A DNA stretch of 64,000 bases, from contig NC_091254.1 of the NCBI RefSeq assembly GCF_042477335.2, forward strand, positions 97,923,001-97,987,000, given 5' to 3'. Below, in pieces: positions 1-11,644 of this stretch. The first letter of the stretch is position 1. Each line of letters opens with the position of its first letter. The notes beneath the pieces were generated by a model. That model made no database searches. It was not told the DNA's origin and was given only the letters and a program-made list of their open reading frames with translations. A program made the translations under genes and the position numbers. This DNA is from Ovis canadensis (lineage: Eukaryota; Chordata; Mammalia; Artiodactyla; Bovidae).

Positions 1-301
1 TGAATGAGGGAACAGCCATTTGCACTGCAGGGCCCAAAGTAATGGGCTCTCAAGCTGGGCTGCGTATCGTAGTCACCTGGAAGGGTTTAAACCAGGTCAA
101 GTCCCTCCGACTGGATCAGGAATTGTAGCCACAAATGCAGGCTCAGTGTTCAAGGCGGTGGGGGTTGGAGATTCAGGGGAACGAAGGTATTGGTGTCCTA
201 CTCCACTAACAGCGGAGGTCATAGCTGGCATAGACTGTGTCCCCCCCCAGGCAGGTGGGGCTGCCCCAGCACTTTCCACGAAGGCCTTTTCCCATCCCCA
301 G
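1..301. other. Unrecognised sequence, left edge
   Basis: No repeat family or gene was recognised. A C-run lies at 240-249 and a pyrimidine-rich tract leads to the AG at 300-301. Short open frames on both strands overlap each other and show no family similarity. Confidence 0.5.
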
Positions 302-358
302 CTCCCCAGGAGGTGGACCCTGGCTTCTGCGAAGCATCTCCCGCAGTTGGGCGGCCAG
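302..358 (+). other. Possible isolated exon-like segment (weak)
   Basis: A pyrimidine-rich tract ending in AG (300-301) is followed by 57 bp open in all three frames, then CAG/GTAAGT, a consensus 5' splice site with the GT at 359-360. No homologous protein was recognised and no partner exon was found, so chance occurrence is likely. Confidence 0.1.
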
Positions 359-904
359 GTAAGTGTCCCTTTCCCCAGTGCAGACAGAAGAGGAGCAAGG
401 CGTGGGAAGGCGGCTGTGCCCTGGGTCCCCGGGTGGCAGCACCCACGGGTGTGAGCGGCCTGGACCATCCAGCCAAAGCTGGATGGGCTGCTGCAGCTGA
501 CGGCAGGGACACAGCCAAGTGGAACAGAACATCCAGGAGAGACAAACGGGGGTTTTTCTTGGCCCTCTGACAAGAGAGGAGAAACTGAAGATTATTTGGC
601 ATGAATCAGCAAACACTTTGCTTGCACCCCACTGCCATTTCTTAAAAGTCTTGTGTGGAGGAGCTGATGGGAATTTCAGAACATCTCAAATTCTCCTCTC
701 CACTTCACAAGCTGCACATTTTCTCTTTACAGGGGAGTTACCAACACTGCCCTTCTCAGTCTCTCCATCTGTGGAATGGAAATTTCTTTGCTACCCGTCT
801 ACCTTAGAGCAGCATGCATAACCATGAACCACCCTAGCCCAGGACCCGTGACGATCTCTTGCTGAGCAGGTGAGCTGGAAACGTTCCTCCCACTTGGTCT
901 TCAC
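359..904. other. Unrecognised sequence
   Basis: Nothing assignable was seen. The overlapping frames at 97-616 on both strands are mutually exclusive and look like chance open frames in GC-rich DNA. Confidence 0.5.
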
Positions 905-1100
905 ATGTGTGCTAGGTCGTGTCCAACTCTGCCAGCCCACAGACTGCAGCCTGCCAGGCTCCGATCCATAGGTTTCTCCAGGCAAGAATACTGGAGTGGG
1001 GTGCCATGCCCTCCTCCAGGGGATCTTCCCACCCAGGGATCAAACCAGTGTCTCCTGCATTGGCAGGCAGATTCTTCCCTACCAAGCCACCTGGGAAGCC
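905..1100 (-). mobile_element. Bov-tA-type SINE, near full length
   Basis: Read on the minus strand it starts with the tRNA-derived head (the complement of ccacctgggaagcc at 1087-1100), passes the B-box region near 1040-1050, and ends in the BovB-like tail complementary to gtcgtgtccaactct at about 916-930. Diverged but not rearranged. Confidence 0.9.
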
Positions 1101-3711
1101 CTTTCTCCCACTAAGGGGATGATGCAAAGGAAAGAAGCAAAGGAAAGAAAAAGATGGCCTTTTGCTTTCTCCACGACTGGGACATAAAGACCACGTGTGC
1201 CTTTCTACCAGTGTTCCATGTGAATTTTATGATCGCCACCCTCTGTAATCATTAAGTAACAAAAAGCTTTGTGGAAAATTGCTTTTCCCTAAGAATCAGA
1301 ACGCTGATAATGAAGCAGGGCTAGTAATCTTGCTTTAGTGAAATGAGGAGTCTAATCCACTACTTTCAGGGAAGATGCTAAATCAGAAAAAGCAATAAAA
1401 ATGCATTCCCATATCAATAAAAAGCGATTCTTTATGTTCTTATTATGGAAAGCGGGAACCCTGGCTCCCTAAGGAAGACGGTGCTGGGCCCCACTGTGCT
1501 CCCTCACAAGCACCTCGAAGCCTGCTTCCTAGGCAGTCAGTGAACACACGGGTCTGTTCATGAAAAATCTGTTCATTACCCCATTAGCCCCGTGCACGGC
1601 GTTTTCGGTGGTAAAACAATTTGCAGCGCAGACAGAGGTTTATGGGAGACTCGAGGGGGATGGTGAAGCGAATGCATGAATGAACGAGAAGGAGTGTGGG
1701 GTTTAAGCCACGCCGCCTAGCCATCCTTTCAAACCTGTATTTCGTCCAGAAAGCTTTTATTTTAAAACCAATTTAAAAAGTCAATAATCATGAAATATGC
1801 AGAGACACTCGTGTGCTTCCTGCTTCGGGTCTTAGTCCAAAGCAGACGGTCAGCGCCTTGTCTGTGCGCTGCACGTGCAGGGAACAAGGGCGTGTCGGCA
1901 CCCACAACCCTGATTTCCAAACACCGATGGTTCCTGTAATTTCCGTAGACCCCGCAGGGTATCAAAAGCAGGAGCTGCTATTGCCTCTTCCGGTCCTTGA
2001 AGAACTAAATGAGAAGCAAGCTCTGAGCTGCCAGCGCTTGCCAAGTCCGGAGGCTTCCTGGACATCTGCCAGCGCCCCCTGGCTCTAGAAGGACCTGGAA
2101 GGCCTCCCTTCTTCTCTGCCCACCAGGTTTTGTTTGCCTGCTTCTGACCTAGATCTGTGGACAAACCGACAGCACCCTGGGGTATTTTCCTAAGTTCCCT
2201 CCTTGAGTTTCCTCCTGCGCCCGTGGATTTGGAGCTTGGCAAGGTGACCTTTTTTTAAGGGCATGTCCTGAGGGGGCCCTGAGCGACCTCACCCCGGCCA
2301 GGACACACTGGGTACAGAGTATGACTTCTTGGTATTTGGCCTCTGGAGTCACTCACTCACTACACAAAGTCTTTATCTGTGTGCATATCCTGGAATAATA
2401 CTCTTAAATAAATACTCTCCGAGGCATTTTACTCCGTGGCTATTTGCTTTGCATTTCCATGATCTCAGTGGAACACAGAGAGGGAGGAGAGAGGAAGCTT
2501 GGCAAACAATTATTCGCCACCATGTGCGCACGAGGGGACAACCCCAAGGGATGTTGTTTTGTTTCAAAAGAGAGACACGTCACTGACTTGACGTAGTACA
2601 TCCGTGTGCCAGCCAGTCACCTCGAAAATTCCACTTGGCAAAGCGCGCCAGGTAACGTCTATCTCAAGAGAACAGAGACCCCTTGGGGCTCAAGGTCCAT
2701 CGCTGGGACGACCCTCTCGGCCTTGAGATCTGAGACAAGAGACCGCGTGAGTCTTGATTGCATCCTACAGTCCAGAGATCTGGTAGGTTTTTTAAAGGGG
2801 GTCCTGTCTGCTGACTCTACCGAAGGACAGAGATACAAAGGCAAGGGTGGGCAGCCTGCTGGTAGAGCGATCACCCTAACTCCATGAGCCAGGATTACCA
2901 GACGTGCCATCACTGCATCATTATTGCACGATTTTAAAAAATCTTATATGAGATTTCAGGTACTTTGAAAGGTCAACATGTCCACGGAAAAAGATTGTCC
3001 TAAGCATGCCCACTTTTGTCAATGAAGCCTTTCGTGCTCAATGTGACTGCTCCTTCCTCCTGCCTCTCCATTTCAATTCACTCTGAACGCAAGGCTCTGT
3101 CCTCAACCAAGAAACCCAGATTCCCGTGAAGAGCTGCCAAAAGGAAAAGCAGAAGAGGAAGGAGAGCGGTGCTTTCTCAAGGTTCACTGCGTTTGTACCT
3201 ACTTAAGCCAAACTGACTTCATTCAGATCCGAAGAGAGCACTGCGGGTCTGCGTGATCACAGCCAGCGGGAGGCTTCCCAGGAAGGCACTGGACGTTTTC
3301 CCAGCAGCCCGAGGGGACAGGGGCGGGAAATGATGGTTTATTTTACTTGTAGGCAGTGGGGAGGATCCGCAATTCAGATCCCGAATCATCCCACGAAGGT
3401 CCAGGAGCAGGGCAGATTGGAAAAAGTCAGGTGTCAAGCCACAACTGGGCTCATCACGACCCAAAGGAGAGTGGGGTTCACGTGGCCCATGGGGTTCCGC
3501 CCCAGCGCTGGCTGCAGCCCACTGCTCCGCACACACCTCGGGCCGCCTTGGAACAGAAAAGCATGTTCTGTTAAACACAAACAGAGGAAGCTCTCAGCCC
3601 AATCCCTCAATGGCCCTGTGATCCTGAGAGGCCATGATTTAATTCAGTTGTCCTTCTTTGCTTCAGAACATTCTTAGAGCCTCATCTTTGGAGAATTCTC
3701 TTCAAAGTGTT
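1101..3711. other. Unique sequence without recognised genes
   Basis: Mixed-composition DNA with no recognised repeat. The longest frame (1850-2242, minus, 130 codons) has no recognisable domain and overlaps equally long frames on the other strand. Ancient repeats too diverged to read by eye may be present. Confidence 0.5.
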
Positions 3712-3875
3712 CAGCGTATAGAGCACGGGGAACTATATTCAACGCCTGATAATAACTTATGATGAAAATGAAAAAGAATATGGCAATATATGCCTGTGTA
3801 CATAAAGGAATCACTCTGCTGTATGCCAGAAATGAACACAACAGTATTGTAAGTCAACTACAATTTTGAAAAAGG
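3712..3875 (+). mobile_element. L1 3' UTR end (sense)
   Basis: The order of elements matches the ruminant L1 3' UTR: cacggggaactatattcaa at 3725, then gaatcactctgctgta at 3808, then gtaagtcaactacaatttt at 3850, ending in a short A-rich stretch. It is a 5'-truncated copy of about 160 bp with no coding sequence left. Confidence 0.75.
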
Positions 3876-5627
3876 AGTGGAGCCCAGAAGTTCCTTTCTG
3901 CAGAGCACCCCACTTCCAAATACTTGGACGCCCCAGGGGGCCAGGGTATGCCCCACCGAACGATTACACGGAGCGCAAACAGCAGGATGTAAGTTGCAAT
4001 GTCGTTGAACTCCTGTTTGATACTAAAGGAATCATGGCAATAAGTCGAGCAACAATTAATTCTAGTAATAAATGGTTTTACAGTTCAGTACAATATTAAA
4101 ATATTTGTTTTGAAGTCTGGCTGGCGTCTAAAGCTTTCTTTCAGAACTCCGTTTTATTACAGTCCATGGTATTTATTTGAAATATTGGAGGGGACTCTGA
4201 TTGTCATTATTCAAAGTAAATTGCCAAAGTCTACCCTGGACCTTTCATTGAGCACAGACCCCCCGGAAACAAGTAACAAAGAGGTACACGGAGAGACAGA
4301 CGCCCATAAAAGCACTGTGCTAATCCCAGATCATAAAACAAAAGGCAAACTTCCGTTCATGAAAGCAATTTGATGGGGACATCTCAGGATGCAAAGGGCA
4401 GGGGCGGGGGTGGGCGAGGTGGCTGTTTACGCCAAGTGGAAGTGGAGCGGGGAGTCGTGGCCCCAAATCTGGCTGGTGGCCTGGAGAGGCTTAGGGAGAA
4501 GTAAAATTTAGAAACTACTGCAAAGATGGCAAGGGAGAACAGAGCCCATATCATCTTGGTACAAAAGAATTAATTTAAATTAGTGCCATCCTGCGGGGCC
4601 CGTCTCACCAGCTACAGTGATGAGAGATGAAATCGTCAAAATGGTACCGAGGGGCCTCTTTATCTAAAGAGCAAGATCTGAGCTCTGGGTACCAGTTCTG
4701 ACTTTAAAAGAGTGAGGCTACAGACGTTGGTAACACTTCAGCTGTGGGGAGAGGAGCATAGGTTCTATCATGTATGTGACAGTGAGTGATCTAGCCCCCA
4801 CTCGAGGAAAGGGGAGCCTGGAGCCTCGAGTTAAAAGCCGAAATTGACAGCTCTCACAGAATGCACTGGAATTGAGGGTAAAGATAGAATCTTCCCTCAG
4901 GTTCAGAGAAAAAAAAAAAAAGCTCTTATTCACATTTTCGATTTACCCATTGACATGAAAATTGCCTGCGGAAAGCAGAAGTCCCGGGGGTACATGGCTT
5001 TTCAGCTCAAATCTTCCCCTTCCTGTCTCCTTTCTCAGCTGCCCCGTGTGCACGCACGTGTGTGTGCATGTGGGTGTGTTTCTCCAGGAATGATCTTTCT
5101 TGACTGCGGGCGGTGACCCCCACCAGCAGGAGGGTTGAAGCCCGTTTCCATCTGCCCGGGACAGGTCTTCGCTCAGAACCTGCGTGGTTTATCCTGCGCA
5201 ACTGCGTGGTCTATCAGGCATCATGTAAACTGCCTTTCCCTCTGATCCCGCTCCCAGGAACGAGAAAGGAAGGGTATGAAGAACCATTTCAACAGGGCCG
5301 GAGGCTGTTTCCAGAGAGAAGTCTCCGCATGCGGGGCGCAGGAAGACCTGCGTGTGTCAGTTTATCTGGAAAGGCAAATTATATCCGATGCACTTGCAGC
5401 TATTTGGCGTGCGAAACGCTGTGAAAGCCTATTGTAAACTTGCTTGTTTAGATCACATATTTCTTTAATCTCACACATGATTACCCACAATTTACTCTGT
5501 TGCTGGGTTTCATCCATTTCCTTAGATACCTCAACTGATTCCAAGAGAGGCCTGAGAAGGAGCTGGAACCCTCCTTTCCGCTTGCTAAAATATCACGAAC
5601 GGAGCCAAGGATTCGGGTCAGAAGGAT
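3876..5627. other. Unique sequence; short A-run and TG-rich patch
   Basis: No recognised repeat. A 13-base A run lies at about 4909-4921 and a CA/TG-rich alternating patch at 5045-5080. Open frames of 60-100 codons on both strands are unsupported. Confidence 0.5.
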
Positions 5628-5760
5628 GCTTGATTTTATGTGTCGGCTCGACTGAAGCACAAGACGCCTGGACATCTGGTCAAATGCGATTCCGGGTGTG
5701 CCTGCAAGGATGTTTCTAGATAAGACGAGCATATGAACTGGAGGCTGAGAGAAGCAGGTG
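5628..5760 (+). repeat. Ancient mammalian interspersed repeat, family not settled
   Basis: The stretch beginning ttttatgtgtcggctcgact (5634) and continuing through ggtcaaatgcgattccgggtg (about 5678) matches a widespread old mammalian repeat I recognise by its diagnostic words but cannot name with certainty. A reverse-oriented relative lies at 48655-48795. Confidence 0.5.
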
Positions 5761-5924
5761 GGCCTCCCTCCGTTCTGACCTGACTCCGTCGAGCAGTGTC
5801 ACCGTTAGGAGATTGGGTCACCCTGATCAGAAGTGAGGGGTGCCAGAGATTCCAGAGAGAGGGTGTTTTCCTCTGACTCCTTTTTTGCTCCGTTCTCAGT
5901 GTTGAATTTTTGAGACTGCAAGGC

Positions 5925-6226
5925 CATTCCATCCTAAAGGAAGTCAATCCTGAATATTCATCAGAAGGACTGATGCTAAAGCTGAAGCTCCAGCACTTTG
6001 GCCACCTGATGTGAAGGGCAGAAGCGTTAGAAAAGACAGATGTTGGGAAAGACTGAAGGCAGAAGAAGGGGGCTACAGAGGATGAGATGGTCAGGTGGCA
6101 TCACCGACTCAATGGACATGAGTTTGAGCAAGCTGCAGGAGATAGTGAAGGACAGGGAAGCTTGGCATGCTGCAGGCCACGGGGTCACAAGGAGTCTGAC
6201 ACGACCGAGCGGCTGAACAACAGTGA
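5925..6226 (+). mobile_element. BovB LINE 3' fragment
   Basis: The sequence from ccattccatcctaaaggaag (5925) through gatgagatggtcaggtggcat (6080) to the tail cgagcggctgaacaaca (about 6205-6221) follows the end of the BovB reverse-transcriptase ORF and its 3' terminus. A stop after the region corresponding to GHLM and several indels make it non-coding. Confidence 0.88.
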
Positions 6227-7316
6227 ATGAGTTATTGATATATTATACGCACAGTGAGTCACTAGGAAGCCCCCATATGCGGTGCACGAGTCTAATATAT
6301 CATCATTTTCTTTAGCCATCCCAGGGTGCCTTTGATATGGGCTTTTCCCAGCTCACGGCCCCCATGTAGGGGAGACCGCCGGCATCCCTGAGGTTTGGAG
6401 TGTGCTCATTGCTGTGGATTCTCGCTTCTCTGTCTGAATAGCCTTCTTGTTGACCTCATCTGGACACCCTGGTGAAGATACTGATGACATTCCAAGGAAC
6501 CCCAACATCTTCTGGGCGAACACAGCTCCTCTCCAACGTGAACTCGCTCTCATTTACAAAAGCATGATCTCATTTAAGGATGGAGTAAGGCTACAAGCAA
6601 AGTATACAGAAAAAATTTTTTTCAGATGAAAAAACAGAAGAAATTGGCAGACAGAGGTGGCAGTGATGCTGGGGGCGGAGTGGGGGCATCGTTAATCAAA
6701 CACCCTGTTACCTTAGGAGGCAGCGCGCTGGCTGCGATGAGCTGTCAGGGTTAACAGTCTGTGGCTCCTCTCTCTCTCTTTTTAATGTGCCTGTGTCTAC
6801 ATCTTAACAGCCAATTCGGATTTCTGCGCATTCGGTTTAATCTTCTGACGTGAGTATCGGTCATTAATATGCTACACCTCACTTTATAACCCAGGCAACG
6901 GAGGGAGGAAGCACCAAATCGCTGCCAGAAATGTGAGCGTCAGTGTCACCCTGACAACCTAATGCAAATAGCGGCTGTGACTGCAGCCCAGAGGACGTTC
7001 AGTGCGCACCTGGAGCTCACGGGCTGCCTGAGGCCTCACCTGACAGGTACAGCCACACCTGGCCCCGTGAGCTAACCGGCATCCGCGGTATCATCTTTCA
7101 GCGCTGGAACACGCCGGTGAGTGAGCTCCAGTGGGCGACGCCCACAGAGCCCTCTCACCGGGTTGGCACTTTTATTATCGGTACATGAAAGGCAGGTAAA
7201 AATGAGTGGCATTTCTGGCTTGGCCTTGCTGCTTTCGGAGGGTTCTGCCTTATTCCAGAGGTCCTTGCCTCGCTCATCACATCTGGAAATGGTCACTTGC
7301 CATTTACTGGCAGCAG
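6227..7316. other. Unique sequence
   Basis: No repeat or gene recognised. It includes a pyrimidine run at 6762-6784 and an A/T run at 6609-6621. Confidence 0.5.
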
Positions 7317-7510
7317 AGTTCCCTTGTGGCCCAGCTGGTAAAGAATCTGCCTAAAATGCAGGAGACCTGGGTTTGATCCCTGGGTTGGGAAGATCCCCTG
7401 GAGAAAGGAAAGGCTACCCGTGCCAGTGTTCTGACCTGGAGAATTCCACGGACTACATAGTCCTTGGGGTCACAAAGAGTCAGACACGACTGAGCAACTC
7501 TCATTGGCAC
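7317..7510 (+). mobile_element. Bov-tA-type SINE, near full length
   Basis: Sense orientation. The A-box-like tggcccagctgg lies at 7327-7338 and the B-box-like gggtttgatccc at 7369-7380. These are followed by gaagatcccctggagaa (7389) and the tail cacaaagagtcagacacgac (7471-7490). Confidence 0.93.
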
Positions 7511-8689
7511 AGTCCGGATGGCTGTAATGACCCACTCGAGAAAAGGTCTTCCCGTTTAGAGTCAACAGTGGACTGTCCTCACCAATCGTAGGTCCGCACC
7601 TGAAGTGCCTTTCCCGTGGCCCGCTTCAGAGAGGCAGGTGTCCAGACCGTCAGCCTGGCCTCCAGCAGAGGATCCGCCCTGGAAGCCTGCTGCCGCAACC
7701 TTGTCCGGCCCTTCAGAGCTGACTGGGAGCTCACCCTTCTGTGAACAAATAGCAGCGGGCCTTTTCCCCAGAGGACAGAAAGAATGCGTCGGTTTTGCGT
7801 TCTCGCAGGGGAATGTGATGGCAAGTTGTAGGCTGGTATCCGGTGAGACAGGCTGAGTCGTGGGACTTCTCCTTCCACATGATGGGGAGAAAAGAAGAGT
7901 CGCAAAGGCTATCGCAGCTGCCCTCAGACTGGCGTGTGCTTGTCAGTTATGAGAAGGGAAGTAGATTAAAACTGGGGGATTAACTCAAGGGACATCACTG
8001 AATCTCAGTGGGTGACCACAGGCACCACGTTCAACTGTTCAGGGAAGGGTCAGAAGGGGAGGAGAGGGCCACGTGTTGGAAAAGTAACTGAGTTTTGTTG
8101 GTTTCTTCCTTTGTCGTTTAGTAAGCCAAGGGATTTGAAGACTGACGTCTGAGGGGGTCTCCGCTGGGCTGGGAACTGGCTGGCACCCATGCCCAGCTTC
8201 TGCAGAGAGAATGTGGTATGACTTATGGTGTGTTTGAAGGTTCAAACTCCTCTGTCACAGTCCTTCTGAGCTGACTTTCTTAATGGACAGAGTCCCGTCC
8301 GGGACTTTTACCAAACATGATCCCAGCCCCACAGAGAAACAGACCACACACATGTAAGGAACAAGAAGCAAACACAAGTCCAATTCACTTCAGACTCACC
8401 CACAAATTGAGATCATGTATTCTGGTGTTCATCTGCTCGTTTTGTTTTTGTTATACTGAATTCAGTTCAACCACTTGCTTTTTCCTACAAGCTAGTCAGA
8501 ATCAGCTTTTCCTTCGGGCCCACGCAGGTGTGATCTGAAAGGGGCATCTTGGAAGCCATATCCCATTTCAAGAGAGGACATGTCTCCTTGCTTTCTCTGT
8601 AGAGTCAAGAGTCATTTCAAAATGTTTCTGAGCCGCTGAGTTTTGGCAGTATACTTTATTTTCTTAAAAACCTATCTTCAAAGTATGGT
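7511..8689. other. Unique sequence
   Basis: Nothing recognised. A 108-codon minus frame at 7579-7905 has no domain I know and is opposed by an 83-codon plus frame. Confidence 0.5.
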
Positions 8690-8819
8690 AGTGGTTTAGT
8701 GGCTAAGTCGTGTCCAACCCTTTGCCACCCCATGACTGTAACCCACCAGGTTCCTCTGTCCATAGGATTTTCCAGGCAAGAATACTGGAGTGGGTAGCCA
8801 TTCCCTTCTCCAGGGGATC
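8690..8819 (-). mobile_element. Bov-A-type SINE, 5'-truncated
   Basis: The plus strand shows the complement of the SINE tail (gctaagtcgtgtccaaccc, 8702) through ctccaggggatca (8810-8820), where similarity stops. The tRNA-derived head is therefore missing. Confidence 0.88.
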
Positions 8820-9059
8820 AAAGTACAGGCCACTAAAACGATTCTTTGGTTTACATATGACAATACAAAGAGGTAAAGCACTCACGTTGTGCCTGGAAAA
8901 GTGTCTGCCAAGAAGGTGGAAGAAATGAAAAACTAACCGTGAGGTCAAGACCCCAGATGATGATACAAGCACTCAGATGGATGACGCTTTCATAGAACAG
9001 AGGGTAGAACGAGAGTCTCCCGGGATCATGGGGAGGAGAAAATGGGGAGATGAAGGTTG

Positions 9060-9400
9060 AAGGGTATGCATGAAGTTCTGGGTATGCAGGATGAATAATA
9101 CCGGTTTCCTGCTCAATACATGCCTACAGCTGGCAGTATTGTATTGTATACTTGGAACTCGCCGAGACCATAGGTCTTCTGTTCAGTGGTCTTAACACAG
9201 AGACATACACACTAGTAATAATAATGACGATAATACTACAAATAAAGGGGACAAGAAGAAACTTTGGGGGGCGATGGAGCTGTCCATGGTCTTGATGGTG
9301 GTGATGTTTCACTGGTGTGCATGTATCCCCAAACTCGTTAAGTTGTATATGTTAAATATCTACAGTTGTATGTATTAAATCACCACCATAGAGTGATTTG
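9060..9400 (+). mobile_element. Probable old L1 3' UTR relic
   Basis: The words cagtattgtattgtatacttgg (from 9133) and aagttgtatatgttaaatatc (9339) resemble the 3' UTR of old L1 families. It is heavily diverged; orientation and family are by-eye judgements. Confidence 0.4.
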
Positions 9401-9829
9401 AAAGGAAGAAAACCACATTGGTAGGGTTACATAGAGGATGAGAGAGGGGAAAGGCAGACTGTAGGGCCTTTGGTAGGTTCTGGAGGCTGGAGACGAACAC
9501 GGCCTTGCAGGTGGTGGGTGCTGTGCCATGTAGAAGCCTGTATATGATGAATGCTGATATCCTGAGATGCTAAAGTAGGAGAAGAGAAAAAACAAACAAG
9601 ACGTGTGTACCCATTTGTCTGCCGGCCAGTACCCAAGGCAATAAATAATGTAAGTTTGAGGTCATCATTTAAGACAGTAATTGTAATCTTACAAATCACA
9701 CCGGTGCTTTGACCGGTGGGATTTATTACTGAAACTTGGTGACAAAGAGTACGCAGTCTTAAAAAGAAGCAGGGCTCCATACTAGCGTGGGTTAAATGGT
9801 TTCCTTGGAAAGGGTGTGTTGAAATCTTC

Positions 9830-10210
9830 AAACCCCCAGCACCTATAAATGTAACTTTATTTGGAAATAAGATTTTTGCAGATGTGATGCTCTTGAGATG
9901 AGATCACTGGGGTGGACTCCAAGTCCAGTAGGATGATGTCCTCATGGAGAGAAGATGCGGAAACACACATGGGGTCGTGCGACGTCAGAGAATGATGTAG
10001 CTGTGAGCCAAGGGCCACTGAGGACCAGCCCCACTGGGAGACGGAAGAGGCAAGGAAGACTGCTTGCTTAGTGTCAGAGGGAGCGTGGCCCTGCCAGCAT
10101 CCTGATTCGGGCCTTCTGGCCTCCAGAACTATGGTGCAGTACATTTCTGTGACTTTAAGCCGCTCAGTTTGCGGTCCTTGGTGACGAGAGCCGTAACAGA
10201 CTAATACACC
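9830..10210 (+). repeat. Ancient interspersed repeat, probably LTR-like, family uncertain
   Basis: A series of diagnostic words in the expected order: taactttatttggaaataag (9851), gatcttgagatgag-like (9890), ggcaaggaagactgcttgc (10049), cttctggcctccagaactat (10113), agccgctcagtttgcgg (10158) and agactaatacacc (10198). This matches a common old mammalian repeat whose exact name I cannot confirm. Non-coding. Confidence 0.55.
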
Positions 10211-10574
10211 TATGAGGAAGACGGAGCTGTGCTTTGAGAAACACTGCAAACTCAAGGGTTGGCTCTTGGTGAAGATCAAAGGCCATATTAATATGTCAGA
10301 GAGCACACACAAATCACCCACCGGAGGAAAGAGAAGAGAAAACTCGAGGCTGTGATTGCAGTTTAGCTTTTAAGTTTCACACAGAGGCAAAATAAAGAGA
10401 TGGTTGGACAGTTCAACTTCCCAGAGCTGTCGGGCTGAACACAGAGGATGTGACCAGACAGTCGTCTTTCATCTCACTGATGAGTCGTCACCCTGACTTT
10501 AGAAAAGACATTGATTGGCAGAGACTACTATTTGATAAAGGGGAAGAACCGGAGGCTCTGGGTGGTGGTGGGTT

Positions 10575-10780
10575 GCTGGTTTATTTGCTAGGTCCTGTCC
10601 AACTCTTGTGACCCCATGGACTGTAGCCCACCAGGTTCCTCTGCCCATGGGAATCTCCAGGCAAGAATGCTGCAGTGGGTTGCCATTTTCTTCTCCAGGA
10701 GATCTTCTCGACCCAGGAATTGAAGCTGGCTCCCCTGCATTGCAGACAGTGTCTTTACCAACTGAGCTATGAGGGAAGCC
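10575..10780 (-). mobile_element. Bov-tA-type SINE, near full length
   Basis: The plus strand reads the complement from gctaggtcctgtccaactc (10587) to tgagctatgagggaagcc (10763-10780), including the complement of the tRNA-derived head. Confidence 0.92.
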
Positions 10781-10836
10781 CAGTGCCTTGGGAGCAGAGA
10801 CCAAAAAAAAAAGTTTCTTCAAAGTCACACACGTGT

Positions 10837-10838
<2 letters not shown>

Positions 10839-10871
<33 letters not shown>
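10839..10871. repeat. (TG)n microsatellite at a SINE 3' end
   Basis: About sixteen uninterrupted TG units directly abut the 3' terminus of the minus-strand SINE that follows. On the SINE's own strand this is a (CA)n tail. Confidence 0.97.
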
Positions 10872-10873
<2 letters not shown>

Positions 10874-11064
10874 CGGCTGTGTCTGTTCTTGGCGACCCTA
10901 TGGACTGTAACCCGCCAGGCTCCTCTGTCCTTGGGATTTCCCAGCAAGAATGCTGGAGTGGGTTGCCATGCCCTCCTCCAGGAGACCTTCCCGACCCAGG
11001 GATCAGACCCCAGCCTCCCGCACTGGCAGGTGGGTTCTTTGCCACCTGCACACCCTAGGAAGCC
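10872..11064 (-). mobile_element. Bov-tA-type SINE with (CA)n tail
   Basis: The complement runs from gctcggctgtgtctgttc (10871) to the tRNA-derived head ending at cctaggaagcc (11054-11064). The 3' tail has become a dinucleotide repeat. Confidence 0.92.
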
Positions 11065-11434
11065 AGATGTATCAATAAGGTGGTCTGAAAGTTTCTGGCA
11101 ATAAGTATATCTGTAGAAATGAGACTTGAAAGACAACCCTGATTCAAACAAAGAAACATGGAATGTGTCTGAAACGTAAAACTGACTGATAGGTGTCGGT
11201 CAGACAGACAATCTACAGGCTCAGACTCCTTGCAGTTCACGGATGCGATCTTACAAAACGGACTATAACCAGAGCTAAGTGTGGGAGAGAAAGGGGGACC
11301 TCTGGAACATGGCCGCCAGGGTAACGTGCAGAAGGGCTGGAGCTACAAAATGTTACCAGGCAACGGAGCAACCTTTTAGCTGTAACCCAAATAAAACACA
11401 GAAGCAGGGAGGCAGACCGGAGGGCAGAGAAGAA
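11065..11434. other. Unique sequence
   Basis: No repeat or gene recognised. Confidence 0.5.
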
Positions 11435-11560
11435 CCCGGGCTCTGGAAACAGGCAGACGTGGGTTTGACTCCCGGCTTTTCCGTCTCATCTGTGATGAAC
11501 TTGGGTAGGCGTGGGGCCTACGTGTGCTGTGGCTCGGTCATGGTTTTCGCTTACGGAAGG
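11435..11560 (+). mobile_element. MIR fragment
   Basis: The segment ctctggaaacaggcagacg, gggtttgactcccggc and gatgaacttgggtagg follows the MIR order (tRNA-like part, then the conserved core). It is about 125 bp and diverged. Confidence 0.6.
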
Positions 11561-11644
11561 CTATGATAAGCACGGGATGGAGGTGAACGGAGCGGGTTTG
11601 GTGCAGCACATGGTCTGTGAAAGAGCCCAGGCCCACCGCCATTA

